A stretch of 64,000 nucleotides of DNA from assembly GCA_964343805.1 (NCBI GenBank), contig CAYFLR010000001.1, positions 170,833-234,832 on the forward strand, given 5' to 3'. The notes under the pieces were generated by a model that worked only from the letters and a program-made list of their open reading frames with translations, did no database searches and was not told the DNA's origin. This document shows positions 44,079 through 52,824 of the stretch, piece by piece. The position numbers and the translations under genes were made by a program. The DNA is from CAYFLR01 sp964343805 (GTDB lineage: Bacteria > Bdellovibrionota_B > Oligoflexia > CAYFLR01). Within the stretch, counting starts at the first letter, position 1; every line of letters begins with the position of its first letter.

Positions 44079-46400
44079 TTGAATGAAATTGCCTCTAAGA
44101 CCTATCAACTTTCTGTTGTCACAATTCCACAGCTATCAATTGAATTACTTCAAGATCTTTTAGATTATTTTCAAGATCGACCGAAAGAGGAAATCCCTGA
44201 TTTTTTAGTTTGGGTCATATGTGATTTATGTCTCCATGAACATCAAGATGTGGCGAGCGCTGCTCTGCGGTGTTTACGAAAACTAAGGCGTTTCCAACCA
44301 GTCTTAGTGATAAAAAGACTACTCAAAGACTCTATGACCAGTCAAAGGGTTATCTATAATTCTATTCGTTTGGTAAGAAAGCTAGAAATAAAAGAAGCTC
44401 TGCCTTTGATATCTGAAAGAGTCGATAAGGAACCTGTTTCCGATGCTTTAAAATCCCTTATCTTAACTACCTACACTGAATTAGGTACGGTTTCGGGTAG
44501 CATTACAAGGCAGGCACTTAAAACCCTTTTAGAATCACAAAAGGCAGTAAATTTAGAAAAAACAGTGTGGGTTTCAGCCTTTATATATTTAATTAATGTT
44601 CACCGGCAATTAAGCAAGCAGGTGGATCTGTTAGATGAAGGTTTAAAAAAGGAAGTGGATCATTTTTTTACCACTACATTACCTTCCATTAGAGTCTATG
44701 AGTTGCAGTATTTAGGGACATTACCCAAAAAGGATGCTGCCTATAGCAATGAGCTAATGGATTCTATTACCCTAACACAGCAGCGAGTTCTCCAATTCTT
44801 ACAATCTGATAAGACCATTCCTGTCGCTCTATTGCGTGAACTCTATGATCTCTATGCTTTCAACCAGGAAGAAGATTTTAAGACAAAATTAAACCAGCAG
44901 GTCAAAAGCTTTTATCTCAACAAAAAAACTATGGGACTGGGAGCTTTGATCACTTTACTTTGTGGACTAGAGGACTTTTTACCCGATCTTAAAAAGTATA
45001 TTGCTTCTGCTAAGGATCACTTAAATCCTTTTTTTATTAATTATTTAGGTCGCTTAAAGTGGCCTCAGGTGGGCGATATTGTTAAAGAATTGCTCGAGTC
45101 CTGTAACAGAAAAGAGGTGCAATCTGCTTGCCTAAGTTATTTTAACTTCAATAAGCAAGGGAGCGATTTTGGGGGCAACACTAAGGTTGAGAGGCTGGCC
45201 TTTCGCTTGTTGAATGAAAAAGAGGCTCACCTTAACTTAATTGCTGCTACTTTTTTATCTCACTACTTTCCAGGTTCTTGGGATCAAATCATTTCAAGAA
45301 TAAAAAAAGGGTCAGTCCCTCTATCAATTTTGAGGGAGTTAATAAATTGTCTCGGTCGGTTTTCTGTAAAGGAAGTTGCTGAATTCCTGGCTACTCAATT
45401 ATCTGACAATAAAAAAGTGACAACTGAAGTTATTCTTGCTCTTCAGAAAAATAACTCTCAAAGGGCCAATGAAGTTCTCTTTGAATCCATCCGCAATGAA
45501 GAGATCGATCTACTTATGCGGGTTCAAATAGCCGATCATATCGATGTGGAGATGCTTGATTTTGATGGAGATGCTTTTGACCAACTGGATTTTAAAAATT
45601 TTCCCACCGAACTCAAAGAAGCTTTGTTTGATTTAAGAGATCGTATTGAGATGCGTAAAACCTATGAATTGGCTGAGGTAGTGCGCCCTACAGAAAGTCA
45701 AAATGACCCTAAAGTTGATATTCAAATCGATGAGCATGTGAGGAAAAACTTTCCTGAATTTGATCAACTCTCAGAGCCTATAAAACGTTCCATCAGAACC
45801 TCAGAAATATTTTACAGAAATTTGATGAATTGGTATCATAGTGATATTGATTTGAGTCCCATTGTAAATGTTCAAAATAAAGCAGTGGAACTCTTATTCA
45901 AAGAGTTGTTTGATAAAGAGGTGGAGTGGGTTGTTAAAAGAAGTGGAGTGCAAAAAAAGCTTGACTATTTAGGATATACCAGGGGGCATAAAGCTAAGTT
46001 GGGGAAGTTTGAATCCTTCCTTGGAGATTTACCTTATGTGAAAGAGGTTCCCTATTTTTCAGCCACCAAACTGAAGAAGATGCTGATTGCATTATGTGCC
46101 TATAATCCTCATCGTAAGTTTGTCTTAGATGGAATAAAAGCCTATGCTCTCTTCTTTTTGGCCTTTGCTCGGAGTGAATGTCCTTTTGGTCTGGCTAAAG
46201 TCATGAAGGTGGGTACTCGTACGGATGATGAGCTACTTTCTTTTTGCCGAGATATTCATATGATGCAGGATACGAGGAATCGATTAACTCATGAGAGTGC
46301 CAGTGCCTCTTTTCAAACGGATGTGCAGAATTTTAGAGATAAAGCCTTTGCGGTTATGAAGAAGATGTTTCAAATGTCTCAAAGAATGAAACAGGTTTAA
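44079..46400 (+). CDS. HEAT-repeat protein with HEPN-like C-terminal domain
   Basis: A 773-residue protein from a TTG at 44079 (no better start after the previous stop). The N-terminal two thirds consist of paired helices typical of HEAT/ARM repeats (ASAALRCLRKLRR, IYNSIRLVRKL). The final 120 residues include TRNRLTHESA with R-X4-H spacing seen in HEPN domains (position about 730), preceded by long helices. HEPN domains can be RNases or protein-binding modules; nothing shows which here. No membrane segment. It is 18 bp downstream of the DHp-like gene and 27 bp upstream of the zinc-finger gene. Confidence 0.7.
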   Translation: MNEIASKTYQLSVVTIPQLSIELLQDLLDYFQDRPKEEIPDFLVWVICDLCLHEHQDVASAALRCLRKLRRFQPVLVIKRLLKDSMTSQRVIYNSIRLVRKLEIKEALPLISERVDKEPVSDALKSLILTTYTELGTVSGSITRQALKTLLESQKAVNLEKTVWVSAFIYLINVHRQLSKQVDLLDEGLKKEVDHFFTTTLPSIRVYELQYLGTLPKKDAAYSNELMDSITLTQQRVLQFLQSDKTIPVALLRELYDLYAFNQEEDFKTKLNQQVKSFYLNKKTMGLGALITLLCGLEDFLPDLKKYIASAKDHLNPFFINYLGRLKWPQVGDIVKELLESCNRKEVQSACLSYFNFNKQGSDFGGNTKVERLAFRLLNEKEAHLNLIAATFLSHYFPGSWDQIISRIKKGSVPLSILRELINCLGRFSVKEVAEFLATQLSDNKKVTTEVILALQKNNSQRANEVLFESIRNEEIDLLMRVQIADHIDVEMLDFDGDAFDQLDFKNFPTELKEALFDLRDRIEMRKTYELAEVVRPTESQNDPKVDIQIDEHVRKNFPEFDQLSEPIKRSIRTSEIFYRNLMNWYHSDIDLSPIVNVQNKAVELLFKELFDKEVEWVVKRSGVQKKLDYLGYTRGHKAKLGKFESFLGDLPYVKEVPYFSATKLKKMLIALCAYNPHRKFVLDGIKAYALFFLAFARSECPFGLAKVMKVGTRTDDELLSFCRDIHMMQDTRNRLTHESASASFQTDVQNFRDKAFAVMKKMFQMSQRMKQV

Positions 46401-46427
46401 AATAGTACTACAAGGAGAGTAAGTATC

Positions 46428-47141
46428 ATGTCAGATGATGAAAAAATTGAAGAAAAAGGTGATCACCTTGCCCGACGAAAATACATTGCACCTGTGAAAT
46501 CAAAAGAGGGAAAAATAAAACCTGTCCCTCGAGTTTTACGTCAGCAAGAGAAGTACTTTTGCGGTATCTGTCGAAAGAAATGGTTTTCTAAGGTGGATGC
46601 GGTTAAGTGTTTAACCAAATGTATACCTCCCTTTTTGTCAAAACAACAAGTGATCTCTGTTGAGCAGGCGGTTCGTACTGTTTATAGATGCTCCCTTTGC
46701 CGCAAGGATATGACTGCAAAAGATAGAGCTTTAAAGTGTCTAGAGAACTGTAAATCTATGGTTTTAGAGGGGACTTTTGGAAGGCCGGAATCGGTAGTTA
46801 AAGAAATAAGAGCCAAAAGAGCTGCTAGAAAAGCAGCCAAAGCCCAACAAGCGGAAATGCAAGCTGCCATGCAAGAAGAATCAGCAGCAGCTTCTGCACC
46901 AGAACCTGCTGCTCCACAACCTGAAAGTGGACCTGGTACTAATACGGCTCCGGTACCTGACCTATCAGCCGAATTAGATGAAGAGCCAGACGATAGCGCT
47001 CAAGTTTTCTATCGTAGACCCAATCAAAAACCTTTTTTCAGAGATGGTGCCAGATATATTTGCAGTGCCTGTAAGTCCAAATATTTTACCAAGGATGAAG
47101 TGGAAGCCTGCTTCAATAAGCATCCCGAAGGAGAAAGCTAA
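46428..47141 (+). CDS. Three-unit Cys zinc-finger-like protein
   Basis: A 237-residue protein with three units of the same spacing, CX2CX12CX3(C/H): Cys45/48/61/65, Cys88/91/104/108 and Cys212/215/228 with His232. Each unit begins with an aromatic residue before the first Cys and contains basic residues between pairs. Units 2 and 3 are separated by an Ala/Pro/Glu-rich linker with a basic helix (RAKRAARKAAKAQ). AAGGAGAG precedes the ATG. Likely binds three zinc ions and may bind nucleic acid or proteins; family unrecognised. Confidence 0.75.
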   Translation: MSDDEKIEEKGDHLARRKYIAPVKSKEGKIKPVPRVLRQQEKYFCGICRKKWFSKVDAVKCLTKCIPPFLSKQQVISVEQAVRTVYRCSLCRKDMTAKDRALKCLENCKSMVLEGTFGRPESVVKEIRAKRAARKAAKAQQAEMQAAMQEESAAASAPEPAAPQPESGPGTNTAPVPDLSAELDEEPDDSAQVFYRRPNQKPFFRDGARYICSACKSKYFTKDEVEACFNKHPEGES

Positions 47142-49528
47142 CCTTCGCTATTTACAAAGTGTTTAGGTAAGGAGTCTCCGAATTCTTTTGCAAAAAGATT
47201 CTTTGTAATCTTCCCCTTTATAAAATGTTGGTAGTTGTAGTAATTACGAATGATTAACTTGGTATAGTTACGGGTTTCTTGGTAGGGTATTCTCTCTATA
47301 AATACATCCAAATCTTCAAAGCCAAACTGCTTTTTCCATCGGCGCACAGCTCCTCTACCCGCATTGTAACTAGCAATGGAAAAGATGAGTGAACCTTGTT
47401 TACTAAATAGTTCATAAAGATGATGGGTTCCTAATGCAATATTAAACTCGGGCTGATAGAGGTAATTTACATCTTTGCTGGATCTAAATCGATCAATTTG
47501 CTTGAGTAATAAGTTATTCTGAGGCTTTTTTAATCCTTTTTTTAGGTTTCTGGCTGTTGTTAAAGCTGTGCTGGAAATAAGCTGCATCAGTCCATAAGCG
47601 TTCGCGGAAGATTTTGCTTTTTCATTAAAACATGATTCCTGTCTGGTTAAAGAAAGGACGAATTCTGGTTCTAGCTTATTAGCTATAGAGTATTTGGTGA
47701 TAGTGCTGAGATAAGAAATGGGGTAATTGAGCACCACAAAATCAGAGGGTAATTCTGGCTCTTTATCAATGAGATAGTTATAAGCAATGACTGACTCTAG
47801 GCAGTTGCCAGAAATATAGTTGAGTACGGCGATATAAGCAAGATACTGAAGATCTTTATGCTTTAAAGGGATCTGTTTTAACTCGGCACTGGCGTATTTT
47901 AAAAACCCCATCGAAAGGAGTCTTTCCGCGGTTTGTAAGTGGACACTTGTTTTTAAAGATAGACGTTCTGGTCTCGTTTTCATAGGGTAATTGAGGGTTA
48001 GATTTCTGGCAAAACTAGGGCGGAACTTTTCAAATTTTTCTAACGCCATCAAACTGCGAACTCCATAATAGTTAAAAGGGTGTTCGCTCACCACTTCTCG
48101 GAGTGTCTCTTTAGCCCTGGCTAGGTTTTTTTGTTTAATATAGGATTTTGCGAGCCAGAACATAGCACGAGGATTCTCTTTTTGATCTTTTAGAGCTTGG
48201 ACAGCTTGTTGTGTTTTTCCGGCGAGGAAAAGACTGAATCCATGATGGAACCGGGCGTCTTCATTATCCTCAGCCTTTGGGTAATTTTTGACAAATCTAG
48301 CATACCATTTTGCTGCTTGAAGGAAATCTCCTCGGTTTTGATATAGGTTGGCTAGGGTATACATAGCAGACTCTGCTGCCCTGGTGGTGGGAAAAGTTTC
48401 GAAGGTATCTTTGAATGCGGTGATGGCCCTGTGAATGGGATCTATATTCCAGTGGATATTCGCTTTTCGATAGGAATAATCAGCTCGCTTTTGAATGGAT
48501 AAATAAGAGTGACAGGCCGGAAGTAGCTTTTTAATAACCTTCAGTTCTTTTCTTTTCTTCCGCCATTTCCGATAGAGAGTCCGTTTCTTTTCTCGCAGTT
48601 TACAAAGATCTCTTTGCTTATTCTTTGAATATTTACGAATATTTTTTTGGAGAGCCCTTGAGACCTTTTCCGAGGTTCGGTAAGCCCGTGCATTGATATT
48701 GACATCTAACTTTTTAAATTGCCCCTGCAGATTTCGGGAGGCAATTTTTGAGGTGGACCTGGTGGATTTGCCAGGCAGCAAATGGGGCTCTAAGCGTGAC
48801 TTGTAGGAGCTGTAATCGGGAAAAATTTTTTTAAGAAATGAGGGTGCTCTTTTATATTTTCTTGCTATCTTAGCCAGATTTTCGAAATCTTCTGAATGGA
48901 GTAGGGTACGAACTTTGATTGTGAGATAGCGTTGATTGAGTTGGGATTCATTAAAGTCAAAGGTTTGATGACTAATGAGTTTGTAGAGATCAGACCATTT
49001 TTTCTTTTGATAGAGCGAATCAATTAAATAGAATTTTAACTTTTTATGGAAGGGGTACTTTTGGGTGTCCACCTGGATACCAGCAAGTGTTTGTGCTGCA
49101 TTAGAGTAATCTTTATTTAGATAATAGTATTTCCCAAGATGGTAAGCATAATAGGGGGCCATGCCTTTCAAGGTGAAAGGGAGCTGTTCTTTGAGAGTTG
49201 CTATGGCTTTCTTATAGTCTTTTAAGTAGGAGTAAGCTTCAGCTACTGCTAAAGGATTATCCATCGCAGTGGGATCAATTTGCTCATTACTTGCCAGCTT
49301 CGATAATCTGCTGGGGAGATCATATCTGGGAATTGAGAGAGAGAATCTGTTTTTAAGAATCCGGCGCATCTGGCCTTGAACCTGATAAAAAATCTCCGGA
49401 CTGGCGCTTCCCTGCTCTGCTTCTTGTAATATATTAGGAACTTTACGTGGACCGCGTATACATCCTAAGAAGATCAAACTCAGGCAAAGCCCACCCACGT
49501 ACGCCCATAAAGTATAAATTTTTTGCAT
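47138..49528 (-). CDS. Slt-type lytic transglycosylase lipoprotein with helical/TPR region
   Basis: A 796-residue lipoprotein (lipobox FLGC near residue 23). The middle 500 residues are TPR-like helices (e.g. ESAMYTLANLYQNRGDFLQAA). The C-terminal SLT domain reads SLTRQESCFNEKAKSSANAYG with the catalytic Glu near residue 630, followed by LMQLI and SIASYNAGRGAVRRW. Slt70-like layout but anchored to the outer membrane rather than soluble. Cleaves the MurNAc-GlcNAc bond of peptidoglycan with 1,6-anhydro formation. Stop overlaps the convergent zinc-finger gene by 4 bp. Confidence 0.92.
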   Translation of the reverse strand: MQKIYTLWAYVGGLCLSLIFLGCIRGPRKVPNILQEAEQGSASPEIFYQVQGQMRRILKNRFSLSIPRYDLPSRLSKLASNEQIDPTAMDNPLAVAEAYSYLKDYKKAIATLKEQLPFTLKGMAPYYAYHLGKYYYLNKDYSNAAQTLAGIQVDTQKYPFHKKLKFYLIDSLYQKKKWSDLYKLISHQTFDFNESQLNQRYLTIKVRTLLHSEDFENLAKIARKYKRAPSFLKKIFPDYSSYKSRLEPHLLPGKSTRSTSKIASRNLQGQFKKLDVNINARAYRTSEKVSRALQKNIRKYSKNKQRDLCKLREKKRTLYRKWRKKRKELKVIKKLLPACHSYLSIQKRADYSYRKANIHWNIDPIHRAITAFKDTFETFPTTRAAESAMYTLANLYQNRGDFLQAAKWYARFVKNYPKAEDNEDARFHHGFSLFLAGKTQQAVQALKDQKENPRAMFWLAKSYIKQKNLARAKETLREVVSEHPFNYYGVRSLMALEKFEKFRPSFARNLTLNYPMKTRPERLSLKTSVHLQTAERLLSMGFLKYASAELKQIPLKHKDLQYLAYIAVLNYISGNCLESVIAYNYLIDKEPELPSDFVVLNYPISYLSTITKYSIANKLEPEFVLSLTRQESCFNEKAKSSANAYGLMQLISSTALTTARNLKKGLKKPQNNLLLKQIDRFRSSKDVNYLYQPEFNIALGTHHLYELFSKQGSLIFSIASYNAGRGAVRRWKKQFGFEDLDVFIERIPYQETRNYTKLIIRNYYNYQHFIKGKITKNLFAKEFGDSLPKHFVNSEG

Positions 49529-49592
49529 ATATCTTTATATTTTAGGGCAAATTGGGTTTGGGTTCTACTAAAAAGTTTTGAGTTTCGGGGTT

Positions 49593-50354
49593 TTATTTCA
49601 CTTTTAGATAGTAAGTCTTTTTCTGCCCGCCTCTTTCCACTTCAAAAGTGACCTGTTGATCATCTCGTAAAGTGTTAAGCAGAGCAATGGTTTTACTCAT
49701 ATCGTTCAAAGGAGCATCATTAATTTTGGTGACCACATCATTGTTTTGAATTCCTACTTTCTCATAAATACTTCCCGCTTCAATCTCGGAAATTTGAAAT
49801 CCTTTAATTTTTCCATTCACCACTCGGGGGAGAGCCATGGCTTGATAAAGGACATTGGTAAGTTGCTTAGTTAAAAGATTATGACGATAACTTTCGGTCA
49901 TAGTTATTTCATTATCTATTCGTTTAAAACCTCGTTCAACGTAACGAGATCGAACATTTTGTAGATCAAGTGACTTAGCGGTAAAGTAAGTGGGAGTGCT
50001 GGTGGCGGGTTGTCGATCTTTGAGTAGTTTGTATTCAATTTGATTCTCTCTGGCAAATAAAATACGATCTCTTTGAATATCATATAAGGTGGCCTTTTCA
50101 AACATCACCTCGCCCGACCGGTAGACTTTAATCTGTCTGGTTTTATTGTTTTTCACTAGGACCACTGAATTATTGCGAGTGGGATGAAAAATAATTCCCA
50201 TCACAGATATATTCCAGGTGGTGTCAATGGGATTGGTGATGAGTTTTTCATTTAGCTTTTTAGCAGAGCGAGAGGGAAGAGGATGTTTTTTAGGTATGAC
50301 TAGATAACTGAGCAATAAAAAAGAGATAGCGCTAATAAATATTAAATGCTTCAT
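49593..50354 (-). CDS. GspC-like type II secretion protein (HR plus PDZ)
   Basis: A 253-residue protein with a single N-terminal membrane segment (about 3-20), a homology-region-like part (NISVMGIIFHPTRNNSVVLV, with RQIKVYRSGEV and the AT..LYDIQRDRI strand pattern) and a C-terminal PDZ domain (about 175-253; KGFQISEIEAGSIYEKVGIQ). This is the GspC arrangement. No other gsp gene is in the window, so the gene is orphaned from the secretion operon or serves another purpose. Confidence 0.75.
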   Translation of the reverse strand: MKHLIFISAISFLLLSYLVIPKKHPLPSRSAKKLNEKLITNPIDTTWNISVMGIIFHPTRNNSVVLVKNNKTRQIKVYRSGEVMFEKATLYDIQRDRILFARENQIEYKLLKDRQPATSTPTYFTAKSLDLQNVRSRYVERGFKRIDNEITMTESYRHNLLTKQLTNVLYQAMALPRVVNGKIKGFQISEIEAGSIYEKVGIQNNDVVTKINDAPLNDMSKTIALLNTLRDDQQVTFEVERGGQKKTYYLKVK

Positions 50355-50383
50355 AATGTCCTCATTTCATCATTACTTATAAA

Positions 50384-50436
50384 CAGGGTCGGAACCCCGC
50401 ACCCTCTTTCTTGCAAAGAGGCTGCCAAGTTGAGTA
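50384..50436 (-). pseudogene. Degenerate tRNA remnant
   Basis: On the minus strand a D-arm-like TACTCAACTTGGCAGCC, an anticodon-like hairpin CCTCTT-TGCAAGA-AAGAGG and a T-arm-like CGGGGTTCCGACCCTG follow one another in the order and spacing of a tRNA (most like tRNA-Ala), but no acceptor stem, no paired D stem and a broken T loop are seen. Could be a tRNA relic from an integration or decay event; anticodon identity is uncertain. Confidence 0.4.
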
Positions 50437-50561
50437 TTTTTTTATTCTAATAATTATAGGGGGATAGCTATTAGGGCTGTTTAAGGAATAGACAAAGAAT
50501 TGTCAAAAGTTTTGACAGTGTCTATTATTTAGTCACTCAGAGTGAAAACACGGGATTTTCT

Positions 50562-51592
50562 ATGACTAAGCCTAAGTGCCAATTATTAATTAAGTTTTCA
50601 GGATTGCTGCTCTTATGTTGGGGGTTTACTTTCTATTGTAAAGATACCCCTCCTCCGCAACAAGAAAAGGTGAGGTCAGAGAGTTCCTATCCCTACGGGA
50701 GGAAAGCTGAAAACTATATCGAAGAGAGTCAAGCGGGTCTTTTTAAGGAGGTGGAGACCAAAGTAGTGAAAAACAGTGGTAAAAAATATTTTTGTACTAA
50801 TACAGTTAGAGAAGAGAACCTTTTTATTAGTTCCACAGCAGAACTAGAATTCAGCTATTATATTTATCCGTCCGCTTTATGGGGTGCTGATATCTGTGGC
50901 AATGTTTTTATGAACTTTTATTCTGACAGTATGGCTGAGAGTGAATATGATGGTGAATCCTATAAATGCTACACTATTGAAGAGCCTGATGCGGATTATG
51001 ATTGTGCCAGTGGTGAGTCCAGATCAAGTTTATCTGATATATCTGACTTTGAAGTAACCCCTGAGGATTTAGGGTTTACAAGGGTCTTAAATACTGAATT
51101 AAAGTCCTTATCTGGTCGAGAGGTATTGTGTCCACCTAATACAAACCGAAGTGTTTATTTAGATAGTTCGTCTCGTATGAATTATGGAGGATGTTATTTA
51201 CCGGAGGGAATCTATAGTGAGAGTTGGATAAGTAATCTGCAAAAGCGAGTTAAGGTGATATGTCCCACTTATATGAAGGAAAAGGTTAACTTTCCAAGTA
51301 GTCTTCTTGGCAGGTTCCTAACCAGTCATTTGGTTGTAATATAAGCTCACCTGACATTTGGAAAAAATTATCAGATGAGGTGAGTTCCTCTAAAGATCTG
51401 ACAGTCAACTGCCCTAATGGAATGAGTTACTTTGGTCCTGGAGAGGTAACAGAAGCAGATTCTATAGGTTGTTCAGAATGGCAAACCTTATATAAAGAAG
51501 TAGTACTGGTTTGTCCCTCTGGTTTGTATCCCTACCGTAGAGAGTACAGTGATGGCTATGTGGTATATGGCTGCAGTTATACTGATTTATAG
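50562..51592 (+). pseudogene. Cys-repeat lipoprotein-like gene with a frameshift near 51302
   Basis: The first part (260 codons to a stop at 51344) has a hydrophobic N-terminus ending FTFYC, a possible lipobox. Its end has repeated units of V-x-CP ... GC ... W-x3-L (VLCPPN..GGCYLP). Past about 51302 the same repeat continues in the -1 frame (SSWQVPNQSFGCNISS, VNCPNGMSYF, LVCPSGLYPY, GCSYTDL) to a stop at 51592. So one gene is read across a one-base shift, either a sequencing/assembly error or a mutation. Family unknown; five or six Cys-containing repeats. Confidence 0.65.
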
Positions 51593-51605
51593 TTTTATTG
51601 AAAGC

Positions 51606-52316
51606 CTATCTAGCCTTAGGTCTTTGATAGATCACTTTGGCATTTTTTGACTTTCCATCATCTAAAAATTCACCGGTGTCTATAATATGAGTCTCTAAAT
51701 GAATCACAAAATGATGTTTAAGAAATAAAAAGTGGGAAGTTGAAAACTTTATGATCATATTTTGAGGGATTAAAAGTTTCTTAAACTTTTTAAAATAGAG
51801 TATTTTAACTGAGTAGGTATTTCCCAAAGCAGGATCTTCATAGGCTTCATAATTCACCGATTTGATACTGCAATCTAAATTATTCACCCTAATTTCTGCT
51901 CCTTCAAGTTTAAAGAGCTTTTCATCCGGAGGGAGATTAGGGGCTAGTCCAATTTTTATTTTTCCCTTATTTTCTTTGAGTTTATTATGACCAAAACCAA
52001 CATAGAAAGGGAAAAGAGGGAGGGCGAAGGGAGGTGATTTATATTTGCCTTCAGTGAAATGATCCAGTCTTCTGTCTAACGTTTTTCCCTTTTTCGGTGC
52101 ATAAAGCTCTACGCTGCTCACAGAGCGTTGGACCACCAACTGGTGGTCATGATCATATTCTTGAATATAGATTTTGCGGTAGATACGATACTTTGATTGG
52201 GGTGGGGCAGGAGGAATAATCTGGCTTTTATTACAGTTTATTAAAGACCCCCATGCCAAAGTGGGAAAAGAAAGTAAGATAATTATGGGAATGAACGATT
52301 TAATTATATTATCCAT
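51606..52316 (-). CDS. Exported protein of unknown function
   Basis: Best start is ATG at 52316, whose first bases overlap the stop of the cyclic-nucleotide-binding gene (ATGGATAA); an in-frame upstream ATG at 52346 would give an atypical N-terminus. Signal peptide FIPIIILLSFPTLAWG. 236 residues, one Cys pair (LINCNK and LDCSIK). No domain recognised. Downstream of the cNMP-binding and potassium-channel genes in the same transcription unit. Confidence 0.65.
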   Translation of the reverse strand: MDNIIKSFIPIIILLSFPTLAWGSLINCNKSQIIPPAPPQSKYRIYRKIYIQEYDHDHQLVVQRSVSSVELYAPKKGKTLDRRLDHFTEGKYKSPPFALPLFPFYVGFGHNKLKENKGKIKIGLAPNLPPDEKLFKLEGAEIRVNNLDCSIKSVNYEAYEDPALGNTYSVKILYFKKFKKLLIPQNMIIKFSTSHFLFLKHHFVIHLETHIIDTGEFLDDGKSKNAKVIYQRPKAR

Positions 52317-52821
52317 CCACATCCACCTCTTCCAGTAGAGCCTCAAAGAGAGTAATCACATCGGAGTTGGATTTTCTAATTCTCTCAGCTAAGATACGAG
52401 CAATCTGCCTTGTGATGAGCAATCCAATTTTAGGATTTTCATCTCCCAAACGGGTAAAAACGTCCTTACAAATGGTAAAAAAAGTGCAATCAGTTAATGT
52501 TTTGATACTGGCACTGCGTTTATCGTCAGCTATGAGAGCCAGCTCTCCAAAAAAAGCATTGTGCTCATCATTCAGAGTCGTGACAGTGTAAGAGTCACCT
52601 CCGAGGGTATTTTTTATGATTTCCACCTCTCCTTTATAGATAATAAACATTCGATCGCCACTCTCATCCTCTTTTATTACAAAGTGATCTTTGGCAATTT
52701 GGATCTCTTTAATACACTTAGCCAGTAAAAGCAGTTCTTCAGGGTTCAACTGCTCAAACAGTTTGATGTTGGATAAGGTTTCCGTGATAGCTTTGAGTTG
52801 GTGATCCTTTTGATCTGGCAT
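52309..52821 (-). CDS. Stand-alone cyclic-nucleotide-binding domain protein
   Basis: A 170-residue protein with a single cNMP-binding fold: GDRMFIIYKGEVEII, then the phosphate-binding cassette FFGELALIADDKRSASIK (with the key Arg and adjacent Ser-Ala). No DNA-binding domain follows, unlike CRP. The gene starts 3 bp after the stop of the potassium-channel gene, consistent with a regulatory subunit encoded separately. Confidence 0.85.
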   Translation of the reverse strand: MPDQKDHQLKAITETLSNIKLFEQLNPEELLLLAKCIKEIQIAKDHFVIKEDESGDRMFIIYKGEVEIIKNTLGGDSYTVTTLNDEHNAFFGELALIADDKRSASIKTLTDCTFFTICKDVFTRLGDENPKIGLLITRQIARILAERIRKSNSDVITLFEALLEEVDVDG

Positions 52822-52824
52822 AGG

